56,751 bases of DNA from NCBI RefSeq assembly GCF_000972385.1, contig NZ_JXTE01000061.1, positions 1 through 56,751 on the forward strand, given 5' to 3'. The notes under the pieces were generated by a model. That model was not told where the DNA came from. It was given only the letters and a program-made list of their open reading frames with translations, and made no database searches. Numbering within the stretch: position 1 is the first letter of the stretch; each line of letters begins with the position of its first letter. Of this stretch, positions 17,198-25,923 are shown in pieces. The translations under genes and the position numbers were made by a program. This stretch comes from Streptomyces sp. WM6386. GTDB lineage: Bacteria > Actinomycetota > Actinomycetes > Streptomycetales > Streptomycetaceae.

Positions 17198-18516
17198 CCC
17201 GCGGTGCCAAGCCGGCCGTACAGCTGCGTCGCCTGCTGGTGGCCATGGCGGCGGCGGGCACCGGATTCCTCCTGCTGTGCACCCTCGGCTACGCGATCAG
17301 CCACCCGGACGACCCGACGGGTTCCTTGCTCCGCCTGGCGTGGTGCCTGACACCACTGGCGGCGACGGTCTACTTCGCGGTGGCGGTGGCCCGCACGGAC
17401 CCCGGCACCCGTCCCCGCCCCGGCCTCGCGGCGATCGGCCTGGGCCCCGCCCGTCTGATGGCGGTCTCGGCGGCGACCACGGCCCTCTCCTGCACGCTGG
17501 GCTCGATGCTGGCCCTGCTCTTCTTCCTCCACCTGCGAGGCGACCTCACAGGGATGCCCTTCGACGGCGCGGCAGCGGAGTTCCTGGCGGCGGACGCCTC
17601 CCTGCCCCTGCCCGCGGCCCTGACCCTGCTGGGCCTGGTCCCGGTGATCGCGTCGGTCGCGGTGGCCCTGGTACACCGCCCGAAGGACACCCGCACGGCC
17701 ACGACCCGGCGGGCCGCACGGTCCTACGGCCGCTTCGGGGCGTACGGCCGGACGGGGACGAGGGAAACGTTCGGCGCGTACGGACGGTTCGGCTCACGGC
17801 TACGGCGCGGGGGCGCGGCCGACCCTCAGCCGGAACCGACGGACGACCCCATCCCCGCAGAGACCCCCGCCCCGGAGAACCAGCCCCACGATCCGGCCCC
17901 CCACAATGTCCCCCAGCCACCCCGAGAAGCCCCGAAGGACCTCCCCTGGGGCATCGCGGTCCTGGCCGCGGGCCTGGCGGTGGGGGCCTATGCGGCGGAA
18001 GCCTCGACAACCCCCCTCACCATCCCCGGCGGCCCCACCCCCGTCCTCCTCGGCTGGCTCCTCACCGCGGCCGGCCTCGCCCTCGCCGGCCCCGGCCTCA
18101 CCCACCTGTGCGGCCGCCTCCTGCAAGCGGTCCGCCCAGGCGCCCTGCGCCTCCTCGCCGGCCGGGTCCTCATGGAGGAAGCGACCCGCATCGGCCGCCC
18201 CCTCGGCGTGGTCTGCGCGGTCGCCTCCGCCACCTACGCCATGGCCGAGCTCCGTCACCCCGGCACCGACCCCTTCGGCCCCCTCACCACCCTCGGCGCC
18301 CTCCTGGTGACCGGCTGCACGGTGGCGACGCTGCTCACCGCGGCCGTGGAGGCGAAACACGCCCGCGCGGACACCACCGCCGCCCTCCTGCGCCTGGGCG
18401 CCCCCGCGACCATGCTCCGCAGCGCGGCCGCCCTGCGCGCGGGCGCGATCCTGGCCCTCTTCGGCCCCCTCACCCTCCTCGTCGCCGAGCTCGCGGCGAT
18501 GCCGCTGGCCCGCTGA
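17179..18516 (+). CDS. Membrane component of the adjacent ABC transporter
   Basis: The 445-residue protein has two groups of TM helices: LLVAMAAAGTGFLLLCTLGYAI and later helices in the first third, and GIAVLAAGLAVGAYAA through the C terminus. A hydrophilic Pro-rich loop of about 100 residues separates them. That loop starts with a Tyr/Gly/Arg repeat (YGRFGAYGR). The size and layout fit a FtsX/MacB-like permease without a large periplasmic domain. GTG 17179 overlaps the ATPase gene by 19 bp. Function is inferred from that pairing. Confidence 0.72.
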   Translation: MLALRLTRGAKPAVQLRRLLVAMAAAGTGFLLLCTLGYAISHPDDPTGSLLRLAWCLTPLAATVYFAVAVARTDPGTRPRPGLAAIGLGPARLMAVSAATTALSCTLGSMLALLFFLHLRGDLTGMPFDGAAAEFLAADASLPLPAALTLLGLVPVIASVAVALVHRPKDTRTATTRRAARSYGRFGAYGRTGTRETFGAYGRFGSRLRRGGAADPQPEPTDDPIPAETPAPENQPHDPAPHNVPQPPREAPKDLPWGIAVLAAGLAVGAYAAEASTTPLTIPGGPTPVLLGWLLTAAGLALAGPGLTHLCGRLLQAVRPGALRLLAGRVLMEEATRIGRPLGVVCAVASATYAMAELRHPGTDPFGPLTTLGALLVTGCTVATLLTAAVEAKHARADTTAALLRLGAPATMLRSAAALRAGAILALFGPLTLLVAELAAMPLAR

Positions 18517-18634
18517 CCCCCTCATCGACCGCGCCGAAAAACTCGTACGAAAAAAATGACCACCGCCGATGAGTTCCGCTCGGCGCCCCGGTCTACCCAC
18601 CGAACACCACGACCCCGATGGGAGAGATCCAGAC

Positions 18635-19054
18635 ATGACCTCCACCGCGTACCAGCAGATGATCTTCGTCAACCTGCCGGTCAACGACCTCGACGCCGCG
18701 AAGAAGTTCTTCACGGAGCTCGGCTACTCGATCAACCCCCAGTTCAGCGACGAGAACGCGGCTTCCGTGGTGATCAGCGACACCATCGTCGCGATGCTCC
18801 TCACCAAGTCGTTCTACTCGACCTTCACCAAGAAGGAGATCGCGGACGCCGCGACCACCAGCGAGGTGCTGATCTGTCTGAGCGCCGAGAGCCGCGAGAA
18901 GGTCGACGAACTGGTCGAGAAGGCGGGCGCCGCGGGCGGCACCGTGTCGGACACGGTCCAGGACCCCGGCTTCATGTACGGCCGCGCCTTCGACGACCTC
19001 GACGGCCACACCTGGGAGGTCGTGTGGATGGACCCGGCCGCGATCGGGGGCTGA
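18635..19054 (+). CDS. VOC-family (glyoxalase/bleomycin-resistance fold) protein
   Basis: The 139-residue protein has the VOC pattern: MIFVNLPVNDLDAAKKFFTELG at the start, a middle SDTIVAMLL strand and a closing YGRAFDDLDGHTWEVVWMD. VOC proteins bind a metal and act on small metabolites or sequester them. Here the N-terminal metal-ligand position is not an obvious His. The ATG has GGGAGAG about ten bases upstream. No partner gene points to a substrate. Confidence 0.83.
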   Translation: MTSTAYQQMIFVNLPVNDLDAAKKFFTELGYSINPQFSDENAASVVISDTIVAMLLTKSFYSTFTKKEIADAATTSEVLICLSAESREKVDELVEKAGAAGGTVSDTVQDPGFMYGRAFDDLDGHTWEVVWMDPAAIGG

Positions 19055-19088
19055 ACGCCCGCCGCAGGAGCTGTGCCAGCATGGGCGG

Positions 19089-20210
19089 GTGCAGACGATG
19101 CCCGCCCATGCGGCCCACCACGACGACCGCGAGATCGAGAGCCTCGACGAGTTCGACGCCACGGTCTCGGCCCGCGGCACTCTCGCCGGTTTCCGCGTCC
19201 AGGCCGTCGATCTGACGGACCGCACACGGGAGTTGCTCGCCACGGACACGAAGGGCGCCATCTTCCTCGGCTGCCCGATGCGCGAGGACGCGGCCGCCAA
19301 GATCCGCGCGGACGGCGCGATGGTCTTCCCGCCCGTCCCGGACCTGCCGTTCGACCCGTACCGCGGCCTCCTCTACTCGCCGGACGAACTCTTCGCGGGG
19401 CTCGGCAAGGGCTACGAGGAGACGCTCGACGCCCGTGCGTACGCATGGTTCCAGCAGACCAAGGCCGACGGCGACATACTCGCCTCGATGCTGCGGGCGA
19501 TCCACGACGACGCGGTCTCGGACGCGCTCGACGAACTCCTCAGGGACACAGGGGTCGTGGGCGTGATGGGCGGCCACGCGATGGGCCGCGGCACGGAGGC
19601 CTACGCCGGTGCCGCACGGCTCGGCCGCGAGCTGACCCGCGCCGGCCTCACGGTCGCCACCGGAGGCGGTCCGGGCGCGATGGAGGCGGCGAACCTGGGC
19701 GCGTATGCCGCCCCCTTCGACGACGAGATGCTCACCGAGACTCTGCAACTCCTCGCCAAAGCACCGAAGTTCACGCCCTCGATCACCGACTGGGCGGCGG
19801 CCGCCTTCGAGGTGCGCACCCGCTGGCCGCGGGGCGGCACCTCCGTCGGTATCCCGACGTGGTTCTACGGCCACGAGCCGCCGAACCCCTTCGCCTCGCA
19901 CATCGCCAAGTACTTCGCCAACGCCACCCGCGAGGACGGACTGCTGGCCCGCTCCACCGCTGGTGTGGTGTTCCTGCCGGGCGCCGCCGGCACCGTACAG
20001 GAAATCTTCGACACCGCGACGCCCAACTACTACGAGTCACGCGGCGAGCCGACGCCGATGGTGCTCGTCGACCGAGCGCACTGGACCGAGAAGCTGCCCA
20101 CGTGGCCGTTGTTGCGGTCACTTGCCCGGGAGCGGTCGATGGAGTCGCGAATCGCCCTGGTTGACCGAATCGAGGAGGCTCCCGAGGCGTTGAAACGTCT
20201 TGGTGGTTAA
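19089..20210 (+). CDS. LOG-family protein
   Basis: The 373-residue protein carries the LOG nucleotide-binding motifs: GVMGGHAMGRGT, ATGGGPGAMEAANLGA (the PGGxGT-type phosphate site partner) and VFLPGAAGTVQE. The family includes cytokinin-type nucleoside 5'-monophosphate phosphoribohydrolases and other nucleotide hydrolases. This long form with extra N-terminal sequence is common in actinobacteria and its substrate is not known. GTG 19089 is used; an in-frame ATG at 19098 is equally possible. Confidence 0.83.
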   Translation: MQTMPAHAAHHDDREIESLDEFDATVSARGTLAGFRVQAVDLTDRTRELLATDTKGAIFLGCPMREDAAAKIRADGAMVFPPVPDLPFDPYRGLLYSPDELFAGLGKGYEETLDARAYAWFQQTKADGDILASMLRAIHDDAVSDALDELLRDTGVVGVMGGHAMGRGTEAYAGAARLGRELTRAGLTVATGGGPGAMEAANLGAYAAPFDDEMLTETLQLLAKAPKFTPSITDWAAAAFEVRTRWPRGGTSVGIPTWFYGHEPPNPFASHIAKYFANATREDGLLARSTAGVVFLPGAAGTVQEIFDTATPNYYESRGEPTPMVLVDRAHWTEKLPTWPLLRSLARERSMESRIALVDRIEEAPEALKRLGG

Positions 20211-20248
20211 TAAGACGGCAAAGGCAACGCCCAGGACGCGTCTACACG

Positions 20249-20276
20249 TTGACACTACTTACGTCACGCTTATAAA
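20249..20276 (+). promoter_or_regulatory. Near-consensus housekeeping promoter
   Basis: TTGACA (20249-20254) and TATAAA (20271-20276) are separated by 16 bases. This is an unusually good match to the vegetative promoter consensus for this genus. It sits about 80 bp upstream of the surface-protein start and should drive it strongly. Confidence 0.7.
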
Positions 20277-20357
20277 CCTGTGAGTCTCGTGGGGATCGTG
20301 ATGTCACATCACTTCTCCCTCAACCCCCCGCATTTGCGCATCCCGTAAAGGACAAAC

Positions 20358-21065
20358 GTGGCAGTTCTGTCCATATCCCGCCGCACCGTCGCACGTTCCG
20401 TGCGCATCCTCGGTGTCGCCTCCGCCTCGGCCGCGCTCGCGCTCGGCGCCGCCGGCAATGCGCTGGCATGCAACATCAACGAGTTCTCCGCCGAAGCCAA
20501 GTGCGACGGCACGAACGGCGTCATCACCGTCACCGACGTCGACAAGGCCGGCGTCGAGGCCACCGTCTCCGTGTATCTGGTGGACAACAACGCCGACGTC
20601 CGCAAGGTCGGCGAGCAGACGGTGAAGGGCTCCAAGGACGGCACGACCATCACCTTCGAGGAGGACTGGGCGCCCAACGCGGAGTACCGCATCCACGTCG
20701 AAGCCCTGCCTTACATCAAGGGCGAGGACATCAAGCCGAACCTGACCACCCCCTCCACGGCCTGCAAGCCGGAGGAGGAGTCCCCGACCCCGACGGCCAC
20801 CCCGTCCCCGTCGGACTCCGCCACCCCGCCGGCCGAGGAGGAGAGCCCCAGCCCGACCCCGTCGGCCTCCGAGAGCGAGAGCACCGCCCCGGCGTCCTCG
20901 CCGAGCAACGCGCCGACCCCCGCGGCCGGTGACTCCAACCTCGCCGAGACCGGTGCGAACTCCAACACCGGTGTCATCGCCGGCATCGCGGCGGCCCTGG
21001 TCGCCATCGGTGGCGGCGCGGTCTTCTTCGGCATGCGTCGTCGTGGGGCGAGCAACACCCGCTGA
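20358..21065 (+). CDS. Cell-wall-anchored surface protein with LAETG sorting signal
   Basis: The 235-residue protein has a signal peptide ([20 protein letters not shown]), a mature Cys-containing beta-rich region, and a long Glu/Pro/Ser/Thr spacer. It closes with [11 protein letters not shown], a hydrophobic helix and a basic tail ([10 protein letters not shown]). LAETG is the signal used by class E sortases in Streptomyces, so it is probably linked to peptidoglycan by a sortase encoded elsewhere. The GTG at 20358 follows AAAGGA. It has its own strong promoter and terminator. Confidence 0.85.
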   Translation: MAVLSISRRTVARSVRILGVASASAALALGAAGNALACNINEFSAEAKCDGTNGVITVTDVDKAGVEATVSVYLVDNNADVRKVGEQTVKGSKDGTTITFEEDWAPNAEYRIHVEALPYIKGEDIKPNLTTPSTACKPEEESPTPTATPSPSDSATPPAEEESPSPTPSASESESTAPASSPSNAPTPAAGDSNLAETGANSNTGVIAGIAAALVAIGGGAVFFGMRRRGASNTR

Positions 21066-21084
21066 CGTCTCGTGAGCAGTACGG

Positions 21085-21119
21085 CTGCGGCCCGTCCTTC
21101 GTCAGGGGACGGGCCGCAG
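21085..21119 (+). terminator. Intrinsic terminator after the LAETG protein gene
   Basis: A perfect 13-bp stem (CTGCGGCCCGTCC with its complement at 21107-21119) encloses a nine-base loop, 20 bp past the stop codon. There is no U-tract, as is usual in this genus. Confidence 0.75.
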
Positions 21120-21135
21120 TCGTGTCGGGGGACCG

Positions 21136-21932
21136 TCACCCGAACGTGGCCCGCTCCAGCCAGAACTCCAGCAGCTCCCGCTCACCGAGCACCTCCAACT
21201 CCGGCCCGTCCAGCGGCAGTCGACGGTAGAAGGCGAGCAGTACGGCGGTCAGCGGACCCCTGAGCACGACCGTCGCCTTCTCATGCCCGCGCCGCCAGAC
21301 GATGACGTCGTCGGTGAGCTCGACAAACCACTCGGCGCGGAGCGCGGGAGCGCCGTCGGTGGCGTGCAGTTGAATGCTGCGCCCCGCGCCCCTCAGCTCC
21401 CCAGCCTCGACATGCGGCATGGTCCGCTGCGCGAACTCCACAACTGCAGCCATTCGTCGATCGCGTCGGCGGCGATGTCGGGCGCGACCTCGTAGGGCAG
21501 CCCTGCGGCGAGGGTGGCGTCGGCGCGGTGGACCGTGAGCTCGTGGGTCATCCGGCGGGCCCAGAAGCCCGAGGTGGGAATCCCGGCCCAGGCCCACACC
21601 TCCGTGTCCGCCCCGGCCTTGCGGAGCGTGCCGACGAGCATCTCGCCGGTCTCGGCGAGCCACGCGTCCAGCGCGGCGGCGTCTCCCGTGGCCTCGGGCC
21701 CCGCCCCCCAAGGGCACCTGTTCGTCGGGGACTTCGGCCTCGGCCCTGGTGCGCACCATCAGCTCCACCAGCGCAGGGCCCCACCGGCGTGCCGTACCAA
21801 CTGCTCCAGCGACCAGTCGGGGCAGGTCGGCACGGTGCCGGACAGATCTGCACCCGAGGTCACCACGGACCTCAGCAGGCCGACCTGGTGGGCGATCTCG
21901 TCGCAGTACCGGTCATGGGCGAGCAGCGTCAT
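21136..21932 (-). pseudogene. Mycothiol-dependent maleylpyruvate isomerase-like gene with three frameshifts
   Basis: The coherent protein is spread over two frames in four pieces. The first runs MTLLAHDRYCDEIAHQVG to GGALRWW. The second is VELMVRTRAEAEVPDEQVP. The third is TLRKAGADTEVWAWAGIP to DAIDEWLQL. The last is VEFAQRTMPHVEAG to the end (LLEFWLERATF). It resembles the DinB-like mycothiol-dependent metalloenzyme family. The breaks near 21770 and 21450 both look like loss of one G before TGGAG; the middle one is near a C-run around 21705. It is either a decayed gene or a cluster of base-calling errors. Confidence 0.7.
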
Positions 21933-21957
21933 GCCCCGCACCCTAGGGGGCCCTGGA

Positions 21958-22980
21958 TCAGCCGAGCACGACGATTTCGGCCGCGTCGAACTCCACGCCG
22001 ACCCGGTCCCCGACCTCCGGCGCCTCCCGCAGGGCGCACGCCGCCTCAAGGCGCGGCGCGTCCCCCTCCGGCCGCAGTCGTACGGCGACATGCGTGCCCT
22101 TGAACGTGCGGGCGGCGACCGTGCAGGGCAGCCCCTCGTCGGCGCCCACGAGCCGCACGCCCGCGGGCCGCACCAGCAGACTCCGCGGGCCCTGAGCGGA
22201 GTCCACGGGGACCGGCAGCTTGCCCCACGGCGTGTCCGCGGCCTCTCCGCCGACCATGCCCTCCACGACGTTCTCGAAGCCGAGGAAACGGGCCACGAAC
22301 TCGTCCGCGGGCCGCTGCCACACCTCAAGGGGCGTACCGGACTGGGCGATCCGCCCGTCCCGCATCACGACGACCCGGTCGGCGAGCGCGAACGCCTCGC
22401 CCTGGTCGTGGGTGACCGCGAGCACGGTCGTCCCCAACCGCCCGAACAGCTCACGCAGTTCGACGACGAGCCGCTCCCGCAGCGAGCGGTCCAGCTGCCC
22501 GAGCGGCTCGTCCAGCATCAGCAGCCGCGGCCGGGGCGCGAGGGCACGGGCCAGCGCGACCCGCTGCTGCTCCCCACCGGAGAGCGAGGCGACGGCACGC
22601 CGACCGGCGCCCGGAAGCCCGACGAGGTCGAGCAACTCCCTTACCCGCGAGCCCTGTTCGACTTTGGAGGCCCCATGCATCCGCAGCCCGAACGCCACGT
22701 TCCCGCCCACGTCCCGCTGCGGGAACAGCTGATGATCCTGGAACATCAGCCCGACCCCGCGCTTGTGCGCGGCCACCCCCACCTGATCGCGCCCGTCCAG
22801 CCACACCCGTCCCTCGTCCAGGTGTTGCAGCCCGGCCACCGCCCGCAGCAGCGTCGACTTCCCGCTCCCGCTGGGCCCGAGCACACACACGATCTCGTGC
22901 TCGGCGACCGACAGGTCGACCCCGTCCAGCACCGCCCGCCCGCCGAAGCGGACCGTCGCGCCCTCGAGGCTCAGCAGCAT
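21958..22980 (-). CDS. ABC transporter ATPase, thiamine-type
   Basis: The 340-residue ATPase has Walker A GPSGSGKST, Q-loop FQDHQLF, a full signature LSGGEQQRVALARALA, Walker B LLMLDEP and His-switch VTHDQGEA. A C-terminal TOBE-like regulatory extension follows. It resembles the ATPases of thiamine, iron and polyamine importers. Its ATG overlaps the stop of the permease gene, and the operon is led by a TPP riboswitch, so thiamine or a precursor is the likely cargo. Confidence 0.88.
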   Translation of the reverse strand: MLLSLEGATVRFGGRAVLDGVDLSVAEHEIVCVLGPSGSGKSTLLRAVAGLQHLDEGRVWLDGRDQVGVAAHKRGVGLMFQDHQLFPQRDVGGNVAFGLRMHGASKVEQGSRVRELLDLVGLPGAGRRAVASLSGGEQQRVALARALAPRPRLLMLDEPLGQLDRSLRERLVVELRELFGRLGTTVLAVTHDQGEAFALADRVVVMRDGRIAQSGTPLEVWQRPADEFVARFLGFENVVEGMVGGEAADTPWGKLPVPVDSAQGPRSLLVRPAGVRLVGADEGLPCTVAARTFKGTHVAVRLRPEGDAPRLEAACALREAPEVGDRVGVEFDAAEIVVLG

Positions 22981-24662
22981 CAGAACTCACCCGTCCGATC
23001 GGTCCGCAGCCGCTCAAGGACCAGCAGCGCCACCGCGCACACCACCATCAGAATCGTCGAAAGGGCCATCGCCTGCCCGTAGTTGAGCTCACCGGCCCGC
23101 CCCAGCAGCCGCGCCACCGCGACCGGCAGCGTCGGGTTGTCGGGCCGCGCGATGAACACGGTCGCCCCGAACTCCCCCAGCGACACGGCGAACGCGAACC
23201 CGGCCGCGATCAGCAACGCCCGCCGTACCAGGGGCAGATCGACCTCCCGCCACACCTGCCAGGGCGACGCCCCGAGCACGGCCGCGGCCTCCCGCAGCCG
23301 ATGGTCCACGGCCCGCAGCACGGGCAGCATGGTCCGTACGACGAAGGGCACACCGACCAGTGCCTGCGCGAGCGGCACCAGGATCCACGAGGCCCGCAGA
23401 TCCAGCGGCGGCTCGTCGAGGGCGATCAGGAACCCGAACCCGACGGTCACCGCGGACACCCCCAGCGGCAGCATCAGCAGCGCGTCGAAGCCCCGTACGA
23501 ACCGCCCCGCGTCCCGCCGGGTCAGCGCGGCCGCGGCGAGGCCGCCGATCACCACCGCGATGGCGGTGGCGGCGACGGCGTACGACAGGGAGTTGCCGAT
23601 CGCCTCGATCGGGGGCACCAGGAACACTCCCCCGTCGGACTTCGTCAGCGCCCGGTAGTACCCGAAGTCGGGGGCGTCGAGCGAGCGCTGCACGAGCACG
23701 GCGAGCGGCAGCAGCAGGAGCACGACGACGGTGAGCAGCACTCCGGCAAGGAGCGCCCACTGCCCCGCCCCGCGCGGTCGCCGGGCCGTCACGGACGCGT
23801 CCACCAGCCGCAGCGCGGTCTCCCGCCGCCGTACGGTCCAGGCGTGCAGAGCGAGGATCGAGCCGACGGCCACGAACTGGATGATCGTGAGGACCGCGGC
23901 CGTGGCGAGGTCGAAGATGTCCGAGGTCTGGCGGTAGATCTCCACTTCGAGGGTGGAGAAGGTCGGTCCGCCGAGGATCTGCACCACGCCGAAGGAGGTG
24001 AAGGTGAACAGGAACACCATGAGGGCGGCGGCCGCCACGGCGGGCCCGAGCGCGGGCAGGGTCACCCGCCGCCAGGCCGCGAGGCGCGAGGCGCCCAGCA
24101 TCCGGGCGGCCTCCTCCTGCCGCGGGTCGAGCTGTGACCAGAGCCCGCCGACCGTGCGTACGACGACCGCGTAGTTGAAGAAGACGTGCGCGAGCAGGAT
24201 CGCCCACACGGTGGTGTCCAGCCGTACGCCCCACAGCTCGTCGAGCAGTCCCCCACGCCCGACCAGTGCCAGGAACGCCGTACCCACCACGACCGTCGGC
24301 AGCACGAACGGCACCGTCACGACCGCCCGCAGGATCTGCTTGCCCGGGAAGTCGAAGCGGGCGAAGACATAGGCGCCCGGCAGCGCGATCAGCAGGGTGA
24401 GCGCGGTGGAGGCGAGGGCCTGCCAGGTGGTGAACCACAGGACGTGCCGGATGTCGGACTGTGCGAGCACGTCCGTGATCCGGCCGAACTGCCACGCGCC
24501 GTCGGCCTTGAGCCCGCGCGCCACGATCGCGGCGACGGGCCAGGCGAAGAAGACCCCGAAGAACGCGACGGGCAGGGCCATGAGCCCGAGCCGCGTCACG
24601 TTCCCCTTGAGGCTCCCGCGTGGGGCTACTTCAGTACGAGCGAGGTCCACGACTTGACCCAC
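22980..24662 (-). CDS. ABC transporter permease, thiamine-type (ThiP-like, fused)
   Basis: The roughly 560-residue protein has about twelve TM segments and two copies of the EAA-type loop (EEAARMLGASRLAAWRRVTLPAL and REAAAVLGASPWQVWREVDLPLV). It is therefore a fused dimeric importer permease like ThiP. It overlaps the ATPase gene by one base and, from the longest start, the binding-protein gene by 37 bases; a downstream start would shorten this. Function follows from the TPP riboswitch and gene order. Confidence 0.88.
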   Translation of the reverse strand: MGQVVDLARTEVAPRGSLKGNVTRLGLMALPVAFFGVFFAWPVAAIVARGLKADGAWQFGRITDVLAQSDIRHVLWFTTWQALASTALTLLIALPGAYVFARFDFPGKQILRAVVTVPFVLPTVVVGTAFLALVGRGGLLDELWGVRLDTTVWAILLAHVFFNYAVVVRTVGGLWSQLDPRQEEAARMLGASRLAAWRRVTLPALGPAVAAAALMVFLFTFTSFGVVQILGGPTFSTLEVEIYRQTSDIFDLATAAVLTIIQFVAVGSILALHAWTVRRRETALRLVDASVTARRPRGAGQWALLAGVLLTVVVLLLLPLAVLVQRSLDAPDFGYYRALTKSDGGVFLVPPIEAIGNSLSYAVAATAIAVVIGGLAAAALTRRDAGRFVRGFDALLMLPLGVSAVTVGFGFLIALDEPPLDLRASWILVPLAQALVGVPFVVRTMLPVLRAVDHRLREAAAVLGASPWQVWREVDLPLVRRALLIAAGFAFAVSLGEFGATVFIARPDNPTLPVAVARLLGRAGELNYGQAMALSTILMVVCAVALLVLERLRTDRTGEF

Positions 24663-25714
24663 TGGTCACGGTTGCCGGCGATCTTGGCGGGGTCGAGGGT
24701 CTCGGGGTCCTTGGCCTGCGGGCCGTACTGCTTGAACTCCTGGGGCACCTCGGCGGCCTCCCGCACGGGGTAGACGAACATGTTCAGCGGCATGTCGTCC
24801 TGGAACTGCTTGGTGAGCATGAAGTCGAGGAGCGCCTTGCCGCCCTTGCCGTTTCCGGCGTTGCTCAGCAGGCCCGCGTACTCGACCTGCCGGAAACAGG
24901 TCCCCTCGGCGACCCCGGTCGGCGCGGTCGTCGGCTTCGGGTCGGCGTAGATGACCTCGGCGGGCGGCGAGGAGGCGTACGAGACGACGAGCGGCCGGTC
25001 GGCCTTGGCCTTCTTGCCGCCGGCGGACCCCGAGAACTCCTCGTTGTAGGCCTGCTCCCAGCCGTCGACGACCTTCACGCCGTTGGCCTTGAGCTTCGTC
25101 CAGTAGCCCTCCCACCCGCTGTCGCCGTACTTCGCGGCGGTCCCGAGGAGGAATCCCAGCCCGGGCGAGGAGGTGGAGGCGTTCTCGGTGACGAGGAGGT
25201 TCTTGTAGGCGGGCTTGATCAGGTCGTCGAACGAGCTCGGCGGGTCCAGCTTGTGCTCGGTGAAGTACGCCTTGTCGTAGTTGACGCAGATGTCGCCGGT
25301 GTCGATCGGCGTGACCCTGTGCCTGTCCTCGTCGACCCGGTACTCGGGCAGGATCAGGTCGGATCCCTTCGCCTCGTACGACTGGAACAGCCCGTTGTCC
25401 AGCGCCCTCGACAGCAGGGTGTTGTCGACGCCGAAGAAGACGTCGCCCTGCGGGTTGTCCTTGGTCAGGATCGCCTTGTTGACGGCCTGCCCGGCGTCGC
25501 CGTCCTCGAGGACCTTGACCTTGTACCCGGACTCCTTCTCGAACGCGGCGAGCACGCTCTTGGAGACGGCCCACGAGTTGTGGCTGACGAGGGTGACGGT
25601 CTTGGAGTCGCCGTCGCCGCTGTCACTGTCGGACGACCCACACCCGGACAGCGCCGGGAGCGCGACGAGACCGAACCCGACGGCGAAGACCGTGGCCTTC
25701 TGGGTGATGCTCAC
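24626..25714 (-). CDS. Thiamine-type ABC substrate-binding lipoprotein (ThiB-like)
   Basis: This 362-residue lipoprotein has a signal peptide with lipobox LSGCGSS. The mature region follows ThiB: VTLVSHNSWAVSKSVLAAFEKESGYKV, PQGDVFFGVDNTLLSRAL, TPIDTGDICVNYDK, and SYASSPPAEVIY. GTG 25714 has AGGAGG nearby. It is the first gene after a TPP riboswitch and terminator, followed by permease and ATPase genes, so the three form a thiamine (or thiamine-precursor) importer. Confidence 0.9.
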   Translation of the reverse strand: MSITQKATVFAVGFGLVALPALSGCGSSDSDSGDGDSKTVTLVSHNSWAVSKSVLAAFEKESGYKVKVLEDGDAGQAVNKAILTKDNPQGDVFFGVDNTLLSRALDNGLFQSYEAKGSDLILPEYRVDEDRHRVTPIDTGDICVNYDKAYFTEHKLDPPSSFDDLIKPAYKNLLVTENASTSSPGLGFLLGTAAKYGDSGWEGYWTKLKANGVKVVDGWEQAYNEEFSGSAGGKKAKADRPLVVSYASSPPAEVIYADPKPTTAPTGVAEGTCFRQVEYAGLLSNAGNGKGGKALLDFMLTKQFQDDMPLNMFVYPVREAAEVPQEFKQYGPQAKDPETLDPAKIAGNRDQWVKSWTSLVLK

Positions 25715-25748
25715 TGGATTCCTCCTGGGTTGACCAGGAAGAGACGCG

Positions 25749-25785
25749 GCCCTGCCCGGAGCCTCTGAAAGGCTCCGGGCAGGGC
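25749..25785 (-). terminator. Terminator hairpin between TPP riboswitch and thiB-like gene
   Basis: A perfect 16-bp stem (25749-25764 with 25770-25785) with a five-base loop lies between the riboswitch and the first gene. It is the probable expression platform: TPP-bound aptamer would allow the terminator to form. No U-run is present, so a translational component cannot be excluded. Confidence 0.75.
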
Positions 25786-25807
25786 GCAACAGCTTGAGTA
25801 ACGACCG

Positions 25808-25895
25808 ATCTCCCTACCCAGAATGACCTGGGCCAGGTTCGGAGGGTCTGCGGCCCGATTGCCGCACTCTCAGCGCTGTGGCGCTCCCCTGTCGG
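25808..25895 (-). promoter_or_regulatory. TPP riboswitch (THI element)
   Basis: Read on the minus strand, the segment has the conserved thi-box parts in order: GGGGAGC, GCTGAGAGT, GACCCTCCGAACCTG, then GGTCATTCTGGGTAGGGAG. These form the P1-P5 arms of the TPP aptamer. It is about 95 bases upstream of the ThiB-like gene and would turn the import operon off when thiamine pyrophosphate is plentiful. Confidence 0.92.
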
Positions 25896-25923
25896 AATAT
25901 GAAGATGTACGTACGGGCTCAGG

